A stretch of 33,735 bases of DNA, taken from positions 1 through 33,735 of IMG/VR virus record IMGVR_UViG_3300037285_000123; one strand, written 5' to 3'. Positions 22,093-28,205 of the stretch are shown here, piece by piece (within the stretch, counting starts at the first letter, position 1; each line of letters starts with the position of its first letter). A program made the position numbers and the translations under genes. The notes beneath the pieces were generated by a model that saw only the letters and a list, made by a program, of their open reading frames with translations, was not told where the DNA came from and ran no database searches. This DNA is from a virus.

Positions 22093-22398
22093 ATGGCAGA
22101 CATGAAATTTGTAGACGGGCTATTTATCAAGCCACCCCATCAGAATGCACCGGATTTTGTGAAGTTTGCAATATCTATGAAAGTACCTGAACTGCTGACA
22201 TGGCTGAACGAGCAGCAGCGAGAGTGGGTCAACCTGGACGTGAAAGAAAACCAGCAGGGCAAATTATACGCGCAAGTAAACACCTTTCAGCCTAAGCCGC
22301 AGGGAGAGCGAAATAACCAGCAGCAGGATAACGGAGCGCCTGAGAGTGAGCAGAGTAACCCGCCGAAAGATGATTTTTCAGATGATATTCCGTTCTGA
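22093..22398 (+). CDS. SSB-like protein with acidic C-terminal tail
   Basis: A 101-aa protein. The N-terminal part (MADMKFVDGLFIKPPHQNAP, DFVKFAISMKVPELLTWLNE, EWVNLDVKENQQGKLYAQVN) resembles small phage OB-fold-type proteins of the pattern 'gl..k.P...apdfV...isik..el...l....gwvnldvk.s..Gk.Ya.vn'. Then a Gln/Asn-rich linker and the terminus DDFSDDIPF, the SSB tail that binds host replication proteins. Together with Sak it suggests a phage single-strand annealing pair. Confidence 0.75.
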   Translation: MADMKFVDGLFIKPPHQNAPDFVKFAISMKVPELLTWLNEQQREWVNLDVKENQQGKLYAQVNTFQPKPQGERNNQQQDNGAPESEQSNPPKDDFSDDIPF

Positions 22399-22451
22399 TT
22401 CCCTTTCTTGACTAAATTAAACGGCCATGCCAAAAACTTTTAGGAGGATTT

Positions 22452-22682
22452 ATGAACTACTGGGAAGCTATGGACGACATAGCCGAGATTGTCGCAGAAA
22501 GCAAAGACCTTGAAGAGACTGAGCAGCAGAGCGTTGAGCGTATGCTATCTGAGATCGTCGTTCAAGATTATCGCGGGTTTCATCAAGGAGACGGAACGCA
22601 CGAAGAGTTTGAGCAGCGCCAGCTAGACGGCGAGCACGACCTACTGCACACGCATAAGATCGAATGGCGGGGGCACTCATGA
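22452..22682 (+). CDS. Small acidic protein, unknown function
   Basis: A 76-aa acidic protein (MNYWEAMDDIAEIVAESKDL, then HTHKIEWRGHS at the end). A very strong ribosome site (AGGAGGATTT) precedes the ATG. The 53-bp spacer before it has TTGACT at about 22408, with no convincing -10. Unrecognised. Confidence 0.55.
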   Translation: MNYWEAMDDIAEIVAESKDLEETEQQSVERMLSEIVVQDYRGFHQGDGTHEEFEQRQLDGEHDLLHTHKIEWRGHS

Positions 22683-22879
22683 AGCCTGAACCGGTTGATT
22701 TGTTCGGCATGACTTGGATAGACATCCGCACACCGCCAGCAAACGGCCAGCATGTGCTACGAAAATTCGAGCTTGCGGACGGCACACTGAGCGAGCCAGG
22801 CTTGACTTACTGCCACCCTGCGTATGAGTTAGCAGGTATTTACAAGCGCACTGTGAAATGGTTTCCAGTGCCAAATTAG
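22679..22879 (+). CDS. DUF551-like small protein
   Basis: A 66-aa protein from ATG 22679 (ATGA overlap with the previous stop), preferred over an upstream in-frame start at 22664 that lies inside the preceding gene. Reads MKPEPVDLFGMTWIDIRTPP ... YKRTVKWFPVPN. The pair 'W........P' near the start and 'v..W.PlP' at the end is the DUF551 pattern, frequent in phage accessory regions. Function unknown. Its last eight codons resemble a relic at 23981-24028. Confidence 0.6.
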   Translation: MKPEPVDLFGMTWIDIRTPPANGQHVLRKFELADGTLSEPGLTYCHPAYELAGIYKRTVKWFPVPN

Positions 22880-22888
22880 GGGTTAGAT

Positions 22889-23209
22889 ATGAACATAAAA
22901 GAGCTATGGGTCAATCTTAGCAAGACAGGCAAAGTCATTGAGTCATCAACTAGCCACCCGGTTAAGCCTCCGCGATGGGGTGGTGTATGGGTCTGCTACG
23001 CGCCTGCTAATAGTAACCTGATAGAGGCGCTGGCTGAGATTGCAGAGCTTAAGGCAGAGAACGATCGCATGTCCGGCCTACTCTCTAACATTGCTGCTGA
23101 GTACTGCGGGCTTAGTAAGAACAATAAATACGGCGAATATTTCAAAGGACTTATAGTACTTGCTTTTGCGGAGACTAAAGACGCACCATCACCTATGGAG
23201 GGTAAATAA
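22889..23209 (+). CDS. Small unknown protein with C-terminal coiled coil
   Basis: A 106-aa protein with TSHPVKPPRWGGVWVCYAP and a coiled-coil stretch (LIEALAEIAELKAENDRMSG). Not recognised. Its stop overlaps the next ATG (TAATG). Confidence 0.5.
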   Translation: MNIKELWVNLSKTGKVIESSTSHPVKPPRWGGVWVCYAPANSNLIEALAEIAELKAENDRMSGLLSNIAAEYCGLSKNNKYGEYFKGLIVLAFAETKDAPSPMEGK

Positions 23210-23301
23210 TGAGACAAAAGTACCGTATTGAGTGGGAAATATTAGACGCCAGTGGGCATCAAGTTTACGTGATGCGTATATTGCCGAGCAAAAACTTTTA
23301 G
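23209..23301 (+). CDS. Very small frame (30 aa) overlapping the next gene
   Basis: MRQKYRIEWEILDASGHQVY plus 10 residues. Supported by TAATG coupling and GGAGGG before the ATG, but it shares 70 bp with the 95-aa frame at 23232 in a different register. Either this is a leader that couples translation, or one frame is a product of a frameshift. Confidence 0.35.
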   Translation: MRQKYRIEWEILDASGHQVYVMRILPSKNF

Positions 23302-23519
23302 AGATTGAAGCAGAATGGGAGGCCATTCACATGGTACTTCAGCATGAGCGTATTGGTTACGTCCACCGGATAATGGAGCTTGAGGCAGCAAACCAAGAAC
23401 TCCGCGACACAATCAAAACGCTGCGAGAGTTTATAAAGTCACCGGATGCAGGTAAGGTAGATGCAAGTGAAGAAATAACGCAGATGCATCAGAACGGAAA
23501 GTGGCATCAAATAGATTAA
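23232..23519 (+). CDS. Coiled-coil protein, unknown function (start uncertain)
   Basis: A 95-aa frame from GTG 23232, just after an in-frame TGA. It has long helices (DAYIAEQKLLEIEAEWEAIH, RIMELEAANQELRDTIKTLR). The GTG lacks a good ribosome site, and ATG 23331 would give a 62-aa product. The residues look coding from the start, so the gene may be entered by reinitiation after the 30-aa frame or may have lost its 5' end. Last gene of the plus-strand operon before the fibre fragment. Confidence 0.5.
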   Translation: MGNIRRQWASSLRDAYIAEQKLLEIEAEWEAIHMVLQHERIGYVHRIMELEAANQELRDTIKTLREFIKSPDAGKVDASEEITQMHQNGKWHQID

Positions 23520-23691
23520 ACGATCAACCCTCGCGGACCGTGGGGCCAATAACTTCCGCAATCGTGCCAGCGTCTCCTCCTCCTGCATAGCAGGCTTCAA
23601 GACGTTTGGTGTAAGGTGCCACGGGTAATCCCGCCTAAAGCACTGAGCACCATCTCTGGTGAGCGACTGACAGCAGGAAAGACTGCATCTA
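23520..23691. other. Gap with a possible C-type-lectin-fold relic
   Basis: No gene with a start. On the plus strand, a frame from about 23515 to 23622 reads ADRGANNFRNRASVSSSCIA, then GFKTFGVRCHG and a stop. This loosely resembles the end of FGE-like/C-type-lectin phage receptor domains ('RGGsw.n.a.n.R.a.R......n.iGFR'). The match is weak and only about 35 codons long. CCTGC-ATA-GCAGG at 23582-23594 is a small hairpin without a T-tract. Confidence 0.25.
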
Positions 23692-23991
23692 TTAAGCAAT
23701 TCTGAAGATTCTGTACGCGATAAATTGCGCTACTCCAGAGCTTTGAGTAACTTGAATATTCATTCCAGACAGCGTAATAGTCATAAGGCTCGCATTAACC
23801 GCTGTTAATCTGGCGCTACTTGCAACCCCAGCAGAAGTTACCACTGCATGGGCGTTAAAGTCATTAGGCCCAGCATATGCATTAATAAACGCGTAGACCA
23901 TATACATTCCCGCTGGAGTGCAATCATGTATAGTAACTGCTGTGCCGCTAGATGTTGACGCCGGATTTGAAAGCGCCGGATATTCACCCAA
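23692..23991 (-). CDS. Tail-fibre tip fragment, displaced from the tail genes
   Basis: A 99-aa frame with only TTG (23991) as a start. The frame extends upstream to 24024 as VDGTGNHCTVLGEYPALSNP. Then GTAVTIHDCTPAGMYMVYAF and MTITLSGMNIQVTQSSGVAQ. Beta-rich, Thr/Ser/Ala/Gly-rich composition is typical of the trimeric tip of phage fibres, and the ending in an aromatic/basic strand fits. It lies among plus-strand early genes, about 640 bp from the nearest tail gene, and has no good start. It is probably a 3' fibre fragment left by recombination. Confidence 0.5.
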   Translation of the reverse strand: MGEYPALSNPASTSSGTAVTIHDCTPAGMYMVYAFINAYAGPNDFNAHAVVTSAGVASSARLTAVNASLMTITLSGMNIQVTQSSGVAQFIAYRIFRIA

Positions 23992-24040
23992 GACCGTGCA
24001 ATGGTTTCCGGTTCCATCAACTGATTAAGGACTTTTTGCA

Positions 24041-24211
24041 ATGCCTGATAACGTTGTCTATGCACCTTTTAAGCGTCACCGTCTTGGCAATCTAGCGCTG
24101 CGTATCGAACAAATGATCTACGATGAAGCTGCAAATATGTCGCTATGTGAGGCTCTTGGCGTGCTTGATATTGTTAAATCTAAAATTATTAATAACGAAG
24201 GGGATGATTAG
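24041..24211 (+). CDS. Small unknown protein (56 aa), first of a coupled cassette
   Basis: Reads MPDNVVYAPFKRHRLGNLAL, then IEQMIYDEAANMSLCEALGV, LDIVKSK. AAGGA lies 9 bp before the ATG. The stop overlaps the next GTG (TAGTG). The pattern 'i...i...a.gms..e.lGvL.ivK' looks like a real small phage family, function unknown. Confidence 0.6.
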   Translation: MPDNVVYAPFKRHRLGNLALRIEQMIYDEAANMSLCEALGVLDIVKSKIINNEGDD

Positions 24212-24315
24212 TGAGCATCGAATCAGAACAGAAAAAAGAAATAGAGAGACTTTCGCTGGCGCTAAAAAATACTGGCAGAAGTCAATACAATCAAGTAGGG
24301 ATGCTGAATAGATGA
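24211..24315 (+). CDS. Very small protein (34 aa)
   Basis: GTG start overlapping the previous TAG; preceded by GAAGGGGATG. Reads MSIESEQKKEIERLSLALKN followed by TGRSQYNQVGMLNR. Charged helix, unknown function. Stop overlaps the next ATG (ATGA). Confidence 0.45.
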   Translation: MSIESEQKKEIERLSLALKNTGRSQYNQVGMLNR

Positions 24316-24512
24316 AGGCACGCACAAAAATATCTCAGACGCCCGATGGTTGCAATATCGCAGGCATTGCCGCATCAGGTGAATATTACAAAATACACCT
24401 TTGTCTTGAAGGCATGCTAAAAAAGCGGAGCGACTTGCCCTTAGTCGAGCAATCCCAAATCATCGATGCGCATAAAGACGCGATCAAAATTTTAATTAGA
24501 TGCAGACGATGA
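24312..24512 (+). CDS. Small unknown protein (66 aa)
   Basis: MKARTKISQTPDGCNIAGIA at the start, LEGMLKKRSDLPLVEQSQII in the middle, basic end IKILIRCRR. Overlaps both neighbours by 4 bp. Not recognised. Confidence 0.55.
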   Translation: MKARTKISQTPDGCNIAGIAASGEYYKIHLCLEGMLKKRSDLPLVEQSQIIDAHKDAIKILIRCRR

Positions 24513-24655
24513 TCGAAAAATCAGCGCAGGAAAACGAAAAGATCGAATCAGACATTCTTTGCGGCGACTGCTGGATCATTTACAATAACCCGCGATGCAG
24601 TTGCAGTGCCGCGCAAATGCCTGATGCCGATATTAGTTACCCTGCGTCACCATGA
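24509..24655 (+). CDS. Small Cys-rich protein (48 aa)
   Basis: Reads MIEKSAQENEKIESDILCGD, then CWIIYNNPRCSCSAAQM. Four Cys residues (CGDC, CSC) suggest a small metal site. ATGA overlap with the preceding gene. Its last 23 bp overlap the convergent gene at 24633-24926. Confidence 0.45.
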   Translation: MIEKSAQENEKIESDILCGDCWIIYNNPRCSCSAAQMPDADISYPASP

Positions 24656-24926
24656 TATCAATGCTAGGGTTTGTGGCGCCTGTTAGCGTGTAATGTAACT
24701 CGACATCGCCACCGATTGGATATTGATGTTGCGAACCGCCTATAATTGTGTTTAGCGTCATGAGCGGCTTGTTATTTTCGCCTTTATCCTTGATACCAAG
24801 CGTCAACGTTCCGCCGCCTAAATCGCCGCCATCGCTTGCTTTCGCAACGAAAACATAAGCGTTATTGGCGCCGGAGTTGGTGACCAGCAATTTGCCCGTG
24901 CCATCTGCAGTAATTAAAGTTCTCAT
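24633..24926 (-). CDS. Small tail-associated protein, unknown function
   Basis: A 97-aa beta-rich protein (MRTLITADGTGKLLVTNSGA, YVFVAKASDGGDLGGGTLTL). It is the last gene of the tail block and overlaps the large appendage gene by 4 bp. It may be a small decoration or fibre-tip component. Family not recognised. Confidence 0.6.
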   Translation of the reverse strand: MRTLITADGTGKLLVTNSGANNAYVFVAKASDGGDLGGGTLTLGIKDKGENNKPLMTLNTIIGGSQHQYPIGGDVELHYTLTGATNPSIDIMVTQGN

Positions 24927-26647
24927 AGCCCATAAATCCTTTTCACTTGTTGTTTAAATAGTGCTAACTGATAGCCGCTTGGCGGCCTATCCCATACCTG
25001 TTTGGTAGAGATAGCGATAGCCGCTGTATTGTTGCCGCCATCGTCTGCAAAGTCTGTCCCGTAGTCATAGTCATTATCACCGAAATCAGCCGTTACCTTT
25101 GCCAAGCCTTCGACTTCGCCAGTGCTCGTCCCGTCTAAATTGTTATTGATGACAATAAGTTTCAGGCCGGTAGATGCTGAACCTAAAGAAACTTCGGTCC
25201 CGTTGTCGTAATAGAAGTTTCCTGCCGCGTTGATCCCGAGCGTGTGACCTGCCGCCGCGCGTGATCCGCTAATCACTTGGCGTGATCCGGTTAAAGCGTC
25301 GATCTGAACGACAATCGCTTCAGTCGTTGCGCTGGTGATGGCGACCCCTGATGATGTCTCAAGCCCTGCAGAGCCGATGGATTTTGCTCTGTCGTATGCT
25401 GTAGGGTTGATAAAAGTGTTCGCAGCAAGAGTAAACAACGATAATTCTTCCACGCCTACATTGTCCCACACAGTTACTCCGGGATCGGGGTTTCTGAGAT
25501 AGATGTACGACGTTGTGCCGGTAGCTGTAAATGATATTGTGTGAATAGTAGGAACTGAGGTGGCTGTTGTGGTAGCTATGCCCGCGTCAGGCGTCGCCCC
25601 GTTACCAACTCGCAACATGCTTTCCGCAGATGTTTCAAGGATTTGTGCTGTCGCTTTGTATCTGTAGCCAACGATAGTTGTAAAGGATTGATATGCTCCC
25701 CGCGCAGCTAAAGGCGTCGTTACTCGTAGTGCGTCTCCTGTATACGAAAGAGTAGCGTCACTGCCAAGCCAAGAACCTATCCCAGAGGTAAAAGTCCCAT
25801 TTACGACAAGTTCCGTACCTGATAAAGATCTAAACTCTCGTCCGTTTACGTATTCGTTTGCGTTAAAATCTACGCCTGTTACAGTAATGTCAGTGCCGTT
25901 TATTACGGTTGCCTTGTAGATAGAGCCAGAAAAATTACCAAGTTGACCGCCGTCAAAAGAACCAATCTCAAATTTTGTACCAGAATCTTGGAAAATTGAG
26001 GAAATTGATGTTGATTGCGCTTCTCCTAGCTCCGTCGCTGTCGCAAAAGCAGCCTCATAACTAAGCTGGGGTGATGCTGTACTCGTGTAGAAACGCACGG
26101 TTCGCGCAACAGCATCATAAAAAGTAAATATCCAAAACCGAACACCGTCTGCATAAGGCAACACCTCGGACGATTCGAGTTGTTCAAAATTTGTACCATC
26201 GGCAGACAGATAGAGAGCCAGCCCGCCCTGTGGCGAGTTATCCTGCACTAACATGTAGCTTCTTTTGTTGCCGGTCGTGGTGTACTTCCCGCATATCGAG
26301 ATCAGCTGTCCGACCGAATTATCGTCTGGTCTGACGTAAGCGCCAAGGATAAACGACCCTGAAACCCCTGATGCCACGCTGTCGGGAGTTGAAATAGAAT
26401 CTCCTGCGTCACCGTAAAAAACCGCCGAGTTTGCCGAGCTTAGTCGTAGATGAGCAGCAGTGCCTAACACTGTCGTCTTATCGAATGCCGAACCACCTGC
26501 GCCTTGATTACGTGTCGCGGTTATCAGGCCCGCAGCACTCTCTAGGCTTGTGTGATCCGAGTACACTAGCGCGCTACTGACTAACGAACGCATGGCACCT
26601 TTGTACGGCGATATAACGGGCCTTTTGATTGTCCTGACTATGCTCAT
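24923..26647 (-). CDS. Tail appendage with LamG-like and carbohydrate-binding-like domains
   Basis: A 574-aa protein. Residues about 95-250 look like a concanavalin/LamG jelly roll (FILGAYVRPDDNSVGQLISI, YADGVRFWIFTFYDAVARTV). Residues about 275-410 look like a carbohydrate-binding (CBM4/9-type) domain, beginning ELVVNGTFTSGIGSW and including DALRVTTPLAARGAYQSFTT. The C-terminal 160 residues include a further jelly-roll-like part and end QLALFKQQVKRIYGL. Likely receptor-binding. Placed downstream of the tip and fibre genes, the usual site of host-range proteins. Confidence 0.7.
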   Translation of the reverse strand: MSIVRTIKRPVISPYKGAMRSLVSSALVYSDHTSLESAAGLITATRNQGAGGSAFDKTTVLGTAAHLRLSSANSAVFYGDAGDSISTPDSVASGVSGSFILGAYVRPDDNSVGQLISICGKYTTTGNKRSYMLVQDNSPQGGLALYLSADGTNFEQLESSEVLPYADGVRFWIFTFYDAVARTVRFYTSTASPQLSYEAAFATATELGEAQSTSISSIFQDSGTKFEIGSFDGGQLGNFSGSIYKATVINGTDITVTGVDFNANEYVNGREFRSLSGTELVVNGTFTSGIGSWLGSDATLSYTGDALRVTTPLAARGAYQSFTTIVGYRYKATAQILETSAESMLRVGNGATPDAGIATTTATSVPTIHTISFTATGTTSYIYLRNPDPGVTVWDNVGVEELSLFTLAANTFINPTAYDRAKSIGSAGLETSSGVAITSATTEAIVVQIDALTGSRQVISGSRAAAGHTLGINAAGNFYYDNGTEVSLGSASTGLKLIVINNNLDGTSTGEVEGLAKVTADFGDNDYDYGTDFADDGGNNTAAIAISTKQVWDRPPSGYQLALFKQQVKRIYGL

Positions 26648-26877
26648 GAAGATCCCTCACCGATATCTGGTACTTGATGGACACTAGGCAAAATCGGGAG
26701 GTCTGCAACTGCGGCCGAAATTTCGGCTATCAAGCATCGCTCCGCTGCGGCCATAACGCCAAGCTTAATTGCAAGAACCTTCCTGTCTTCCCTGCAAGAA
26801 TTTAGCTGGACTATCGCCGCTTTTATGGCCGGCGTAAATGTTTCCGCGTCATAGTCTGTGCCGTTTACATTAATCAT
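26644..26877 (-). CDS. Small protein (DUF6447-like)
   Basis: A 77-aa protein: MINVNGTDYDAETFTPAIKA, then AIVQLNSCREDRKVLAIKLG. The opening 'i.vng..yd.e.l.p..ka.i..l...' followed by a helical region is that of small phage tail-region proteins such as DUF6447. Function unknown. Overlaps both neighbours. Confidence 0.5.
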   Translation of the reverse strand: MINVNGTDYDAETFTPAIKAAIVQLNSCREDRKVLAIKLGVMAAAERCLIAEISAAVADLPILPSVHQVPDIGEGSS

Positions 26878-27079
26878 TTTTCTCAGCCTTCTTTGACCCG
26901 TTATCAGGTCTTCGAGGCACGAACGGGGGCAAAGTTATCCCCATTGATTCAACAATCTCGACTAGCCGATAGTATATTTTATCATCAGTTTTTGTGCCTC
27001 TGGTATTAAGCGCAATAGCGCCTAGTAAGGCTAGGGCAAAGGGCAGCAAAACGTACCAATTATCAGTGATCCAATCCAT
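26870..27079 (-). CDS. Small single-pass membrane protein
   Basis: A 69-aa protein with an N-terminal membrane segment at about residues 8-25 (WYVLLPFALALLGAIAL), then a basic and polar tail ending PDNGSKKAEKND. Small TM proteins downstream of fibre genes are sometimes holins or morons. It has no lysis partner nearby, since the probable lysis group is at 12.6-14.2 kb. Confidence 0.55.
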   Translation of the reverse strand: MDWITDNWYVLLPFALALLGAIALNTRGTKTDDKIYYRLVEIVESMGITLPPFVPRRPDNGSKKAEKND

Positions 27080-27135
27080 GATTCTATTCCGCCTGTAATT
27101 TGGTGGGTTTATGATTTACGTGTTTGTTTTGACGC

Positions 27136-27744
27136 TTATGCCGATGTACCGCCGATAAAGGTCATGACTACCACCGTTTCGGCACCCGCTGTGTTTGTCA
27201 CCCTAAGCAAGCCGCCCGTCGCTATCGTCACTGTGAAAGATGCCGCGCCATCAACGCCGTTAAACGTGTGTATCTGCTGAACAGACCCGTTAACATCACG
27301 ACCGAATACTGAAAAGGTGGCCTTAGTGCTTAAATTAGCATTAGAAGACCGGACATTAGATACCGAAAGAATACCTTGATAGCCGCCACCGCCTACCGCT
27401 GTTCCTATGTCAACCGTCGCGTTATTAGCCAACGTTGCCTTGTTTGAGATAAAGCCACTTTGTGCTCCTAGACCTATAACGCCATCCCCCGACATAGTGC
27501 CCACAGATTCTCTACCGACTAGCACCGTACCACTGAAAGTTGCTGCAGTAGCTGAGATCGTCGATGGAGTGTTTGCGCCAATCGGAGTACCGTCAATCGC
27601 GCCGCCGTCGATGTTTACCGCACCCGCGTTTTGCAGCGCCATACTGCCAACACCACCAAGCACGAATGCGCCACCGCGAAGACAGACAATAAGATCGGTC
27701 GTTGCAATGACTCCTACCTGCGTTTTTTGGTCTAGCCTGGGCAT
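27136..27744 (-). CDS. Tail fibre-like protein
   Basis: A 202-aa protein, Gly/Ala/Thr-rich. It has the 'G..I..tpIGa..pst.tfs..tfsg' motif of phage fibre shafts (GGAIDGTPIGANTPSTISAT), preceded by the LRGGAFVLGGVGSMALQN segment and followed by a beta-rich domain. Probably a trimeric side-fibre or tip component that helps host binding. The neighbouring gene 27810-28205 resembles a fibre/tail assembly chaperone. Confidence 0.7.
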   Translation of the reverse strand: MPRLDQKTQVGVIATTDLIVCLRGGAFVLGGVGSMALQNAGAVNIDGGAIDGTPIGANTPSTISATAATFSGTVLVGRESVGTMSGDGVIGLGAQSGFISNKATLANNATVDIGTAVGGGGYQGILSVSNVRSSNANLSTKATFSVFGRDVNGSVQQIHTFNGVDGAASFTVTIATGGLLRVTNTAGAETVVVMTFIGGTSA

Positions 27745-27809
27745 AGTTTAAGCCTGTGTTGATCGAACAATGAGCTGGAATGTCTCAACAAACACCGCAT
27801 TGATTGCGG

Positions 27810-28205
27810 TTAGGTTGTAGGTAGTGTCGCCCCTGGAGCTGAGGGCCATTTAATATTATTGATATCTGTTGTCTGTGCTGGAAGATCCCGCAACGTCTGC
27901 CGGTACTTTCGCCAGGCTGATTGCTGCGTGCTGGACAATGGGGAATCTGCAAGCTGTGTCCAGTCGCAAGCGGATAGAAATCTGTCGCGCTGATCTTTCA
28001 TGGCTAAAACAAGATCTGCAATCAGGTGTTCATCATCGCGTGCTATCTCGACCCATTCACGATCAATTAATAAGCAGCCTATTTTCGGAACTCCGATGTG
28101 AATGTGACAGCCTTCAGCAATGGACTGTAAATTTAAATCGGATTCTGCACACTGACCGGCGACGATTGGACGCCCCTTAAAGTTTACAATAAAATATGAA
28201 ATCAT
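27810..28205 (-). CDS. Tail fibre assembly / tail assembly chaperone-like protein
   Basis: A 131-aa protein. The C-terminal half has MKDQRDRFLSACDWTQLADS and SAWRKYRQTLRDLPAQT, the signature of phage tail assembly chaperones ('R..lL..cDWTql.Dap......aW..YRqaLRdlp'). The N-terminal half is a beta-rich domain seen in the same group. It probably helps fold or attach the fibre proteins encoded next to it. Overlaps the tip protein gene by 4 bp. Confidence 0.8.
   Translation of the reverse strand: MISYFIVNFKGRPIVAGQCAESDLNLQSIAEGCHIHIGVPKIGCLLIDREWVEIARDDEHLIADLVLAMKDQRDRFLSACDWTQLADSPLSSTQQSAWRKYRQTLRDLPAQTTDINNIKWPSAPGATLPTT

Noticed and set aside
22398-22452. Promoter from TTGACT at about 22408
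   Set aside because: No acceptable -10 at 16-18 bp; the gene is more likely read from the upstream operon.
23439-23699. Minus-strand frame of 86 codons across the end of the plus-strand operon
   Set aside because: Cys/Arg/Leu-rich composition, overlap with the 95-aa gene and no coding-like features.
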